Of a DNA stretch of 64,000 nt, positions 25,716 through 33,841 are shown in pieces. Below the pieces are notes generated by a model. It saw only the letters and a program-made list of their open reading frames with translations, made no database searches and had not been told where the DNA came from. The stretch spans positions 434,001 through 498,000 of the forward strand of contig NZ_FUWZ01000003.1 of NCBI RefSeq assembly GCF_900167135.1. The letters are read 5' to 3'. This stretch comes from Chitinophaga eiseniae. Its GTDB lineage: Bacteria > Bacteroidota > Bacteroidia > Chitinophagales > Chitinophagaceae. The stretch's first letter is position 1. Each line of letters starts with the position of its first letter. A program made the position numbers and the translations under genes.

Positions 25716-26909
25716 ATGACCGTCGCTGAAATCAGGCAACTACTGGATAAATATAAATCTCAGCCGCTGAGTCCGGATGAGCTGGCGCAATTGCAGGAAG
25801 CAGTTGCCAGCGGAGCATTTGAAGAGGAGATCAAGGCAGATATCCTGCATACACTGTATACCGGGTCAGCCCCCGAAGCCGAATGGCCGGCGGGGGAGAA
25901 AGAGGCGGTGTTACAACAGGTGTTGCAGGCAACACCGCTACAGCCAGTGCGCAATGCCATCCGCAAGCGCTGGATGTATGCCGCAGCGGCAGTACTGGCG
26001 GCGGGTATCATTACCAGTGGCGTATTCCTGATGCGCCGGCCGGCCACTCCTGCACCGGTGGCCGCCACCGTCAAACCCAATCCGTTGGCGCCCGGCGGCA
26101 ACAAAGCGATGCTCATCCTGGCGGACAACAGTACCATTACGCTGGACAGCAGCAGCAACGGCGCACTGGCCGTACAGGGCAATACGCAGATCAGCAATAC
26201 CAACGGGGCGCTGACCTACAAAGGCAACGGCAACAACAAACAACCACTTTATAATACGGTGGCTACGCCCAGGGGCGGTCAATACCAGCTTACCCTGGCC
26301 GATGGCAGTAAGATATGGCTCAATGCGGCCAGCAGCATCCGTTTCCCGGCAGCTTTCACCGGAAAAGAGCGGCTGGTGGAAGTGACAGGGGAAGTATATT
26401 TTGAAGTAAGTCAGAATGCCCATATGCCTTTCCACGTGAAAGTCAACACCCCGGGCATGGAAGAGATGACCGTTACCGTGCTGGGCACCAGCTTCAACGT
26501 GATGGCCTACGCCGATGAACAGGCCATCCGCACCACGCTGGTAGACGGCGCCGTACAGGTGGCCCGCGGCAACCAGCAAAGCCTGCTCCAACCGGGCTAC
26601 CAGGCCGCCATCTCATCGAACGGCGGCACTTTTGAAACCAGCATGGCCGACGTGGAACAAGCCCTCGCCTGGAAAGAAGGCAAGTTCCGCTTCCGCAACA
26701 CCAATATCCGCACCATCATGCGGCAGCTGGCCCGCTGGTACGACATAGAAGTGGCTTACGACGGGAACGTGTCCGACATCGACCTTACAGGGGTGATCTC
26801 CCGCCGGGAAGATGCTGGCGCCCTGCTCAAAGCCCTGGAAACGACCCAACGCGTCAAATTCACAGTGGAAGGGCATACCATCACCGCAAGACCGGTGACG
26901 CCCCACTAA
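25716..26909 (+). CDS. FecR-family anti-sigma factor
   Basis: Membrane anti-sigma regulator of 397 residues. In order: a helical cytoplasmic N-terminus (KYKSQPLSPDELAQLQEAV), a membrane helix (about 88-106, MYAAAAVLAAGIITSGVFLM), a FecR domain (TPRGGQYQLTLADGSKIWLN, VEVTGEVYFEVSQ, TVLGTSFNVMAYADE) and a DUF4974-like C-terminus (RWYDIEVAYDGNVSD). It starts at ATG 25716. It is the middle component of the relay formed with the sigma at 25007 and the receptor at 27103, and should control expression of the SusC/SusD/GH18 genes. Confidence 0.94.
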   Translation: MTVAEIRQLLDKYKSQPLSPDELAQLQEAVASGAFEEEIKADILHTLYTGSAPEAEWPAGEKEAVLQQVLQATPLQPVRNAIRKRWMYAAAAVLAAGIITSGVFLMRRPATPAPVAATVKPNPLAPGGNKAMLILADNSTITLDSSSNGALAVQGNTQISNTNGALTYKGNGNNKQPLYNTVATPRGGQYQLTLADGSKIWLNAASSIRFPAAFTGKERLVEVTGEVYFEVSQNAHMPFHVKVNTPGMEEMTVTVLGTSFNVMAYADEQAIRTTLVDGAVQVARGNQQSLLQPGYQAAISSNGGTFETSMADVEQALAWKEGKFRFRNTNIRTIMRQLARWYDIEVAYDGNVSDIDLTGVISRREDAGALLKALETTQRVKFTVEGHTITARPVTPH

Positions 26910-27004
26910 CACTTATACCTGTAGTAAAAATTATGTAACGTTTAAAAGATTTCATGGTATGAACACGTAATGAACAACATCAACCACCATTAGGGGTAGA
27001 AAAA

Positions 27005-27032
27005 CCGGACTCCGATTGCAGTCAGAGCCCGG
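27005..27032 (+). promoter_or_regulatory. Leader stem-loop ahead of STN-SusC (copy 3)
   Basis: CCGGACTC and GAGCCCGG form an 8-bp stem with one A-C mismatch. They are flanked by AAAAA and CAAAAAATGG, and an outer GGGTAG/CTACCC pairing (26994-26999 with 27043-27048) extends the structure. It ends 70 nt before the receptor ATG. It has the same layout as the elements before the other two FecR-linked receptors. Confidence 0.5.
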
Positions 27033-27102
27033 CAAAAAATGGCTACCCAATTTCACCTTGAGGATTAGAAACTGAATTTTTAAAAGCCACGAACACAAAA
27101 GT

Positions 27103-30100
27103 ATGCAACAACTTACTACTGGCAAAGCCTGCCGGCCAGAACGGCCTTTGCTCCGAAAATTTCTGTTGGTTATGAAATTAACTGCCACCCTGCTATTGGC
27201 TGTCACCCTGCACCTGAGTGCTAAATCGTTTTCCCAAACGGTCACCCTTAAAGGGAAACGGTTAGCCTTGTACGACGTGTTCAATAACATCAGCAAACAA
27301 ACCGGCTACGAGTTTGTGTATGATGAAAAGTTATTGCAAGGCTCCGGCCCTGTGAATATGAATGTCAACAACGCCCCGCTGACGGACGTGCTGGACAAAT
27401 GCCTGAAAGGCAAACCCCTGGAATACTCGATCGTCAACAAGATCATCGTGATCAGCCCTAAACCGGTGCCTGAAAGCGTACTCCAGGCAGCGCCCATCAA
27501 AGGCACCGTTACCGGCGCCGATGGTAAACCGCTGTTCAACGTCAGCGTACAGGTAAAAGGCACCACCCGCGGCGCCATCACCAACGAACAAGGCGGCTTC
27601 TCCATCCAGGCCGACGCCAAAGAAATACTGGTGTTCAGCTCCATCGGCTATGAAACGAAAGAAATCACTGTAGGCAGCAATACCACGCTGGCGGTCGTGC
27701 TCAATATGTCCAACACCCAGCTGACCGGCGTTTTGGTGACTGCCCTCGGTATCAAACGCTCCGAGAAAGCCATCACCTATGCTATGCAGCAGGTGAGCGG
27801 CGGCGAGCTGACCAAAGCCAAAGACCCGAACCTGATCAATACCCTCAACGGTAAAGTAGCCGGCCTCTCTATCTCTCCCAGCGCCTCCGGCGTGGGCGGC
27901 TCGGCCAAAGTAGTATTGCGCGGTAACAAGTCCGGCATCGGTAACAACCAGGCACTGTACGTGATTGACGGGGTACCCATGAACAACGCCCTCACCAACC
28001 AGCCTACCAGCGCCTATGGCGGCAGCAACGCCTATGACGGCGGCGACCCTATCTCCAATATGAACCCGGAGGACATCGAAAGCATCTCCGTGCTGAAAGG
28101 CGCTTCCGCAGCGGCCCTCTACGGCAGCCAGGGCGCCAACGGCGTGATCCTCATCACTACCAAAAGCGGCAAAACCGGTAAAGCACAAATCAATTTCTCC
28201 TCCGGCGTAAACCTGGCACAGGCAGCCTACAAACCGGAATTCCAGAATAATTACGGCCAGGCCAATCCTACCTCCCCGCAAAGCTGGGGCCCCAAACTCA
28301 GCAGCCCGGCAGCCAACAATATGTCTTCTTTCTTCCAGACAGGTCAGACCTATACCAACGCCATCAGCCTGTCTGCCGGCACGGAACAACTGCAGACTTA
28401 TTTCTCTTACGCCAATACCGCCGCTACCGGCATAGAGCCCGGCAACAAACTGGGCCGTCACAATATCAACTTCAAGGAAACAGGTCACTTCCTGAACAAT
28501 AAACTCACTGCGGAAGCCGACGTGAATTACATGACCCAGAAGATCGACAATACGCCGCTCTCCGGGCTGTACTTAAATCCGCTCACCGGCTTATATCTCT
28601 TCCCCCGCGGTCAGGACATCCGGCCTTTCAAAGACCAGTTTGCCATACCCGACCCGTCCCGCAACTTCCTCCCTGTTCAGAACTGGGCCTACCTGGAAGA
28701 CATCCAGCAGAACCCCTGGTGGATCACCAAACGCAATCCCAACACACTGAACAGAAACCGCCTGCTGCTCAACGCCAGCCTGAAATATGAAATCAATTCC
28801 TGGCTGAATGTACAGGCCCGCGGTAGTATTGACCGTATCAACGATGTATATGAGCAGAAAATGTATGCCGGCACCTATAAAGTACTGGCCCCTGCCAATG
28901 GCGTTTACAACTATAACAATGCCACTACTACCCAGCAGTACGGCGACCTGTTGCTGAATTATAACATACCTGTCGGCAAAGACTTCCGTCTTACCGGCGT
29001 ATTAGGCGGAAGTCTCCGTGATGTGAAAACTACCGGTGTGAAATTCAATTCAGGCCAGGATGGCCTGAAAATCGCCAACGTGTTCAACATCCAGAACTTC
29101 AACACCATGAACGCGCTCAACTCCGGCACACTGCCGGAAAACCACGGCCAGTTCCAGTCCGCCTTCGGTAGCGCCAGCCTCTCCTTTAAAGAAATGGCTT
29201 ACCTGGACGTGACTGCGCGTAACGACTGGTCTTCCAACCTCGCGTTTACACCGAACGGCTCCTACTTCTATCCTTCTGTAGGCCTCAACCTGATCCTGAG
29301 CCAGATGATGCAGCTGCCACAAGCTATCACCTTCCTCAAAGTAAGAGGCTCTTATGCAGAAGTAGGTAACTCCCCCGATCCTTACAAAAGCCACGTTGCA
29401 GACAACACTTTTGGCGTAGGTAGCGCCATCAGTAATGTACAGGCGCCTTTCACCGATCTGAAACCGGAGAAAACCAAATCACTGGAATTCGGTATGGAAT
29501 GGCGTTTCTTCGATAACAGGCTGACGGCAGACGTTACCTATTATAAAACCAATACCCACAACCAGACGCTCAGTATCCAGTCACCACAGGCATCTTTCTA
29601 TGATTTGTTCTACTTCAATGCGGGTAACATCCAGAACAAAGGTATCGAAGCCGTGTTCCGCTATGACGTGTTCCGCGGCGGTAAGTTCCAGTGGAATACC
29701 GGTATTAACTACTCTGTGAATGATAACCGTATCGTAGAACTGGCGGAAACCAATCCTGAGTTTGTACTAAGCGGTGCTTCCGGTGCTAACTTTGTGTCCA
29801 AATTCAAAGTAGGCGGTTCTTTCGGCGATATCTACGGTACCGTGCTGCAACGGGATGAACAGGGCCGTATTAAAATTGACGACAAAGGCAACCCTATCAA
29901 ACAGGGCGGTGACTTTGTATACCTCGGCAACGCCAATCCAAAATGGCAACTGGGCTGGAACAACAATCTTTCTTATGGCGACTTCACCCTGTCTTTCCTG
30001 ATCGATGGTAAATTCGGCGGCCAGGTAATGTCCGTGACCCAGTCCGTGATGGACCAGTACGGTGTGTCCAAAGCGACCGGCGATGCCCGCGACGCCGGCG

Positions 30101-30450
30101 GCGTTGTTGTCAATGCTGTTGGTCCCGACCAGAAAGCTGTTACCAGCGTAGACCCGCAGAAATGGTACGGTACCATCGGCGGCCGCGAAGCGGTATCCGG
30201 CGAATACATGTACAGCGCTACCGTGGTAAGGCTGCGCGAACTGTCACTCGGCTACACCGTTCCAGTGAAAAACAGCTGGATGAAAGCGCTGCGTTTCTCC
30301 CTCACCGGCCGCAACCTTATCTACTTCCATAAAAAAGCGCCATACGATCCGGAAATGACTATGTCTACCGCTAACGGCCTGTCCGGTGTAGACATCTTCA
30401 TGCCGCCCGCTACCCGCAACTACGGCCTGACGCTGAACGCCACTTTCTAA
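27103..30450 (+). CDS. SusC/RagA-family TonB-dependent receptor with STN domain
   Basis: Signal-transducing outer-membrane importer of 1115 residues. A basic n-region (about 23 residues) leads into signal MKLTATLLLAVTLHLSAKSF. The STN domain (about 48-115) contains LYDVFNNISKQTGYEFVYDE and KPLEYSIVNKIIVI. A carboxypeptidase-like domain (IKGTVTGADGKPLFNVSVQV), a plug (GVLVTALGIKRSEKAITYAM, ASAAALYGSQGANGVILITT) and the barrel to NYGLTLNATF follow. The internal ATG at 27172 is an alternative start. The SusD and glycosidase genes downstream suggest the imported ligand is a glycan fragment. Confidence 0.95.
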   Translation: MQQLTTGKACRPERPLLRKFLLVMKLTATLLLAVTLHLSAKSFSQTVTLKGKRLALYDVFNNISKQTGYEFVYDEKLLQGSGPVNMNVNNAPLTDVLDKCLKGKPLEYSIVNKIIVISPKPVPESVLQAAPIKGTVTGADGKPLFNVSVQVKGTTRGAITNEQGGFSIQADAKEILVFSSIGYETKEITVGSNTTLAVVLNMSNTQLTGVLVTALGIKRSEKAITYAMQQVSGGELTKAKDPNLINTLNGKVAGLSISPSASGVGGSAKVVLRGNKSGIGNNQALYVIDGVPMNNALTNQPTSAYGGSNAYDGGDPISNMNPEDIESISVLKGASAAALYGSQGANGVILITTKSGKTGKAQINFSSGVNLAQAAYKPEFQNNYGQANPTSPQSWGPKLSSPAANNMSSFFQTGQTYTNAISLSAGTEQLQTYFSYANTAATGIEPGNKLGRHNINFKETGHFLNNKLTAEADVNYMTQKIDNTPLSGLYLNPLTGLYLFPRGQDIRPFKDQFAIPDPSRNFLPVQNWAYLEDIQQNPWWITKRNPNTLNRNRLLLNASLKYEINSWLNVQARGSIDRINDVYEQKMYAGTYKVLAPANGVYNYNNATTTQQYGDLLLNYNIPVGKDFRLTGVLGGSLRDVKTTGVKFNSGQDGLKIANVFNIQNFNTMNALNSGTLPENHGQFQSAFGSASLSFKEMAYLDVTARNDWSSNLAFTPNGSYFYPSVGLNLILSQMMQLPQAITFLKVRGSYAEVGNSPDPYKSHVADNTFGVGSAISNVQAPFTDLKPEKTKSLEFGMEWRFFDNRLTADVTYYKTNTHNQTLSIQSPQASFYDLFYFNAGNIQNKGIEAVFRYDVFRGGKFQWNTGINYSVNDNRIVELAETNPEFVLSGASGANFVSKFKVGGSFGDIYGTVLQRDEQGRIKIDDKGNPIKQGGDFVYLGNANPKWQLGWNNNLSYGDFTLSFLIDGKFGGQVMSVTQSVMDQYGVSKATGDARDAGGVVVNAVGPDQKAVTSVDPQKWYGTIGGREAVSGEYMYSATVVRLRELSLGYTVPVKNSWMKALRFSLTGRNLIYFHKKAPYDPEMTMSTANGLSGVDIFMPPATRNYGLTLNATF

Positions 30451-30480
30451 TCTATGCTTGTCCACCGTAAAACTGAAAAC

Positions 30481-32115
30481 ATGAAACGTATCAATATATT
30501 TTCCGGTAAACATCGCCTTCCGGCCATCGCAGCAGGACTGTTGCTGGCCATGAGCGCCTGCACCAAAAATTTTGAGCTGTACAATACCGATAACACCGGT
30601 ATCCCCAACGGGATGCTGGAAGCGGACTTCAATAACCTCAGTTATCTGAAGACTGCCACCATGGCTATTTACAATTTCTCCGGCGGCGGCGATCCCAACT
30701 CTTTCCAGTTACAACAAAATCTCAATGCCGATTGCTTCTCCGGCTACATGGCCTCAGCCACCCCTTTCAACGGCGGCAGGAACAACCTGAGCTATTTCAT
30801 GATGACCGGCTGGAATGGAGAAACCTTCAAGGCCGGTTACCTGAGCGTGATGGGACAACTGGCCAAGCTGCGGCAGTCCAACATCCCGAAGGATTTCCCG
30901 GCTGTGTGGGCCGTGGCCCAGATCGTACAGGTAACCGCAATGAGCCGCGTTACCGACGTATACGGCCCTATACCTTACAGCAAGGCCGGTACCAGCAAAA
31001 CCAGCATCGATTATGACAGCCAGCAGGAAGTATATGCCCGCTTCTTCAAAGAGCTGGATACCGCTAATACTACGCTGCGCGATTTCATCGCCAGCGGCAA
31101 AACGCTGCCTTTCAAATTCGGCGACTTTGACCTGGTTTATAATTCCGATTTCACCAAATGGCTGCAGTTCAGCAACTCCCTGCGTTTACGTTTAGCCATG
31201 CACGTGATAAAGGCAGATCCCACGCTCGCCAAAACGGAAGCCGAAAAAGCCCTGGACCCTGCTAAAGGCGGTGTGATCACCAGCAACGACGGCAACATGA
31301 CCGTAAGGATTCCCGGCGCCGGCTATACGAACCCGCTGGTGTTCATTGCGCAGAACTGGAACGATATCCAGATCAACGCTTCGCTGCAGTGCTACCTCAC
31401 CGGCTATAAAGATCCGCGCCTGGGAAAATACATGTCTAAAGCAACAGATCCCGCCGTTGCCGGAAAATACGTAGGCATCCGCCTGGGCAGCATCACCAGC
31501 TCCAATTCCAAAAGCGATTATGTGGAGTATTCCGGTATCAACTACAAAGACAATGTTTTCACCCTCAATACACCGGTACAGCTGATGACCGCCGCGGAAG
31601 TATACTTTCTGCGTGCAGAAGCGGCGCTGAACAATTTCGCCAATGCCGGTGGTACCGTACAGTCGCTGTATGAGCAGGGTATCAACACTTCCCTTGAACA
31701 GTGGCATGTGGCAGACGCCAACTATGTGAACAACAGCGTGAACACACCGGATAAATATGTGGACCCGAAAAATGCGCAGAACAACATCGACACGCCTACC
31801 CATATCACCGTGAAGTGGGTGGAAAGTGCCACCCCCGCCCAGAAACAGGAACGTATCAGCACCCAGAAATGGCTGGCCATGTTCCCCGAAGGACAGGAAG
31901 CATGGACCGAGTTCCGCCGCACCGGTTACCCTAAACTGTTCCCGGTAGTGAACAATAACAGCGGTAATACCATCAACTCCGCCCTGCAGGTAAGAAGACT
32001 GCCCTTCCCGCAGAATGAATACAATACCAACAACGCGGCGGTCACCAAAGCCATCGGTTTGCTCAGCAAGCCGGAGGACAACGGCGGCACCCCGCTCTGG
32101 TGGGACAAACGCTGA
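30481..32115 (+). CDS. SusD-like (SusD-like_2 type) nutrient-binding lipoprotein
   Basis: Ligand-binding partner of the preceding receptor, 544 residues from ATG 30481. The reading frame extends back to 30454, but MKRINIFSGKHRLPAIAAGL gives the lipoprotein signal with lipobox LLLAMSAC. Blocks include PAVWAVAQIVQVTAMSRVTD, YGPIPYSKAG, SNSLRLRLAMHVIKADP, AEVYFLRAEAAL and AWTEFRRTGYPKLFPV, which mark the SusD-like_2 branch rather than classical SusD. It follows the receptor stop by 30 bp and is followed by the GH18 gene after an inverted-repeat region. Confidence 0.93.
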   Translation: MKRINIFSGKHRLPAIAAGLLLAMSACTKNFELYNTDNTGIPNGMLEADFNNLSYLKTATMAIYNFSGGGDPNSFQLQQNLNADCFSGYMASATPFNGGRNNLSYFMMTGWNGETFKAGYLSVMGQLAKLRQSNIPKDFPAVWAVAQIVQVTAMSRVTDVYGPIPYSKAGTSKTSIDYDSQQEVYARFFKELDTANTTLRDFIASGKTLPFKFGDFDLVYNSDFTKWLQFSNSLRLRLAMHVIKADPTLAKTEAEKALDPAKGGVITSNDGNMTVRIPGAGYTNPLVFIAQNWNDIQINASLQCYLTGYKDPRLGKYMSKATDPAVAGKYVGIRLGSITSSNSKSDYVEYSGINYKDNVFTLNTPVQLMTAAEVYFLRAEAALNNFANAGGTVQSLYEQGINTSLEQWHVADANYVNNSVNTPDKYVDPKNAQNNIDTPTHITVKWVESATPAQKQERISTQKWLAMFPEGQEAWTEFRRTGYPKLFPVVNNNSGNTINSALQVRRLPFPQNEYNTNNAAVTKAIGLLSKPEDNGGTPLWWDKR

Positions 32116-32199
32116 CGTGACAAGTGACGTGGTAATGATATAGCAGGATAACAGTGTAGTTTGGTCATGATATAATCATCATCGTACAATCTAAAAATT

Positions 32200-32318
32200 T
32201 GATGCTCCTGATGAGCAAAGCGCATTCATACAAAAAAGCATTTTCTGCTTAGCGCCGGACCTGTTCCGCGCCCGCCCCTTTTATGATCCGCGCAGCTCAC
32301 TGCTCATCAGGAGCATCA
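32200..32318. repeat. 18-bp inverted repeat between SusD and GH18 genes
   Basis: TGATGCTCCTGATGAGCA (32200-32217) and its exact complement (32301-32318) face each other across 83 bp that contain a G+C-rich segment. Transcribed, they would form a long stem between the SusD and GH18 coding regions. The right arm ends about 35 bp before the GH18 ATG. It might separate expression or stability of the two halves of the transcript. There is no U-run suggesting a terminator. Confidence 0.6.
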
Positions 32319-32353
32319 GTTATCATCATATCAATCACCGTTAAAATTTACGT

Positions 32354-33301
32354 ATGAAAAAACAATTCCGCGTATGGTCATCCATCCTGGTGCTGACCTC
32401 CTGTTCAACCCTTCTGTTTATGGCTTCCTGCAAAAAAGACGGAGCCTCGCCCGACAACCCGCAAACCAAATCTGAACCCAAGGTGGAAACCGTTACCAAA
32501 GCAGGTGGTAAATCTGTTTGTTATGTTGAAGTCAACAGCAACAGCCTCCTGAATACCGGCAAGTACACCCTGACCACCGGCGGTCAACAACTATTTGACA
32601 TCGCCATCATTTTCGCAGCGAACATCAATTACAACACCACCACCGGTAAAGCCGTATTGTACAACAATCCGAACGTGACCAATGTGCTGGTGAACAAAAA
32701 CACGCAGATTGTGCCGCTGCAAAACAAAGGCATGAAAGTTTTATTATCTATCCTTGGAAACCATCAGGGCGCCGGCTTCTGTAACTTCACCAGCCGTGCC
32801 GCTGCCAAAGCCTTCGCCCAGCAGCTGGCTGATACCGCCAACTACTACGGGCTGGATGGTATTGATTTCGACGATGAATATGCCGACTATGGTAACAATG
32901 GCCTGCCACAACCCAATGACAGCTCTTTTGTCATGCTCCTCGATGAGCTGCGAAAGCTCATGCCCACCAAAATAATATCGTTCTATTATTATGGACCGGC
33001 AGCTTCCCGTTTGTCCTGGGGTGGCAAAAAAGCAGGCGACTTTGTTAACTACAGCTGGAATGCCATCTACGGCTCTTATGCTGTGCCTAATGTGGCCGGC
33101 CTGCCCAAGTCCAACCTCGGACCGGCAGCCGTTAATATTCAAAGTACCAGCCAAAGCACTGCCAACTCACTGGCCACCCAAACGAAAAACAACGGTTATG
33201 GTATTTACCTGTGGTATAACCTTACCAGCACCGACAAACATGTGTATTTCTCCGGTGTGTCCAACATCCTTTATGGCAGCAGCGTAACGTATACGCCCTG
33301 A
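32354..33301 (+). CDS. GH18 endo-beta-N-acetylglucosaminidase-like lipoprotein
   Basis: Glycoside hydrolase family 18, closest in pattern to the EndoH/EndoF type that cuts the chitobiose core of N-glycans. It has 315 residues with a lipoprotein signal (LLFMASC, Cys26). The catalytic motif is DGIDFDDEYADYG with Asp168, Asp171, Asp173 and acid Glu175. Further barrel strands include MKVLLSILGNHQGAGFCNF, KIISFYYYGPA and NGYGIYLWYNL. It is small and has no carbohydrate-binding module. As the last gene of the sigma/FecR/SusC/SusD unit it points to an N-acetylglucosamine-containing glycan or glycoprotein as ligand. Whether it acts on chitin or N-glycans cannot be decided here. Confidence 0.85.
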   Translation: MKKQFRVWSSILVLTSCSTLLFMASCKKDGASPDNPQTKSEPKVETVTKAGGKSVCYVEVNSNSLLNTGKYTLTTGGQQLFDIAIIFAANINYNTTTGKAVLYNNPNVTNVLVNKNTQIVPLQNKGMKVLLSILGNHQGAGFCNFTSRAAAKAFAQQLADTANYYGLDGIDFDDEYADYGNNGLPQPNDSSFVMLLDELRKLMPTKIISFYYYGPAASRLSWGGKKAGDFVNYSWNAIYGSYAVPNVAGLPKSNLGPAAVNIQSTSQSTANSLATQTKNNGYGIYLWYNLTSTDKHVYFSGVSNILYGSSVTYTP

Positions 33302-33353
33302 TGCACCCGGGCTAAAGCCCCGGGCTCCTGTTTACAATCTGTCTTGAGAGAAC

Positions 33354-33385
33354 GGGTTGACCAATATTGGTCAGCCCCTTTTCTT
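33354..33385 (+). terminator. Intrinsic terminator after the GH18 gene
   Basis: GGGTTGACCAA and TTGGTCAGCCC form an 11-bp stem (one G-T pair) with a minimal TA loop, followed by CCTTTTCTTT. A second, weaker G+C hairpin (CCCGGGCT...AGCCCCGGG) sits directly after the stop codon at 33305-33324. Together they should end the sigma/FecR/SusC/SusD/GH18 transcript, so the GH8 gene needs its own promoter. Confidence 0.7.
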
Positions 33386-33530
33386 TCCGCCATCTTTTTC
33401 AGAGGCCGTTCACACCTAAAATATTTTTCCGCATAACCAGGTCATTATCAGCCCCATCCAACTGAAAGCCGCATTATTTCTATCTTTCACTTAACAAATT
33501 CAAAAAAAATCACTTATTTTCGAAGTAGAG

Positions 33531-33544
33531 TGCAAACGATTGCA
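33531..33544. promoter_or_regulatory. LacI-family-type operator upstream of GH8 gene
   Basis: TGCAAACGATTGCA matches the classical LacI/GalR-family operator pattern TGnAAnCGnTTnCA at every fixed position and is a palindrome apart from one pair. A possible -7 box, TATTTTCG (33515-33522), lies just upstream, so the site would overlap the transcription start. Which regulator binds it is unknown. The LacI gene in this window (61705) has a different palindrome at its own cluster. Confidence 0.5.
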
Positions 33545-33841
33545 TTCAAACAGGAAGCCAGCGAAAGGAAATAACCATACGGAACGATCGCACCAACGCA
33601 GCCACTGTAAGCAGAGAGCAGCAAACCCAACGAAGACCTATTGCAGCGGAGCGAACAACGAGCCTGAAACGGAGCCGACGCGGCGCCTGAAAAACAAACG
33701 AAGACCTACTGTACCGAAACGGAGACGATGACTGTTAAAACCCGGGAATACCTGTAGCAAACGGAGACCACGTGCCCGGACACTTAGACAAACGGAAACA
33801 AAACCTACATCTTTAATAATTCACCCCTAAAACAAACCCTT
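33545..33841 (+). promoter_or_regulatory. T-poor repeated leader of the GH8 gene
   Basis: There is no gene in the 540 bp between the GH18 and GH8 genes. After the terminator (33354-33385) and operator (33531-33544), about 260 nt are strikingly poor in T on the coding strand: about 16 T in 33541-33720 by hand count. They carry six copies of AAACGRAGMC-like sequence, near 33629, 33665, 33696, 33716, 33758 and 33789. The longest matches are AACGAAGACCTATTG and AACGAAGACCTACTG. This looks like a long unstructured 5' untranslated leader. An open frame at 33540-33731 has no protein-like features. Confidence 0.5.

Noticed and set aside
27331..28488. 385-codon open frame on the minus strand
   Set aside because: Antisense to the third STN-SusC gene, with composition typical of a shadow frame.
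33305..33324. G+C hairpin directly after the GH18 stop as the main terminator
   Set aside because: It has a bulged stem and no U-run. The hairpin at 33354-33385 with its T-rich tail is the better terminator.
33540..33731. 63-codon frame before the GH8 gene
   Set aside because: Its residues (Asn, Lys, Arg, Thr rich) follow from the T-poor leader. It has no signal, fold or start context.
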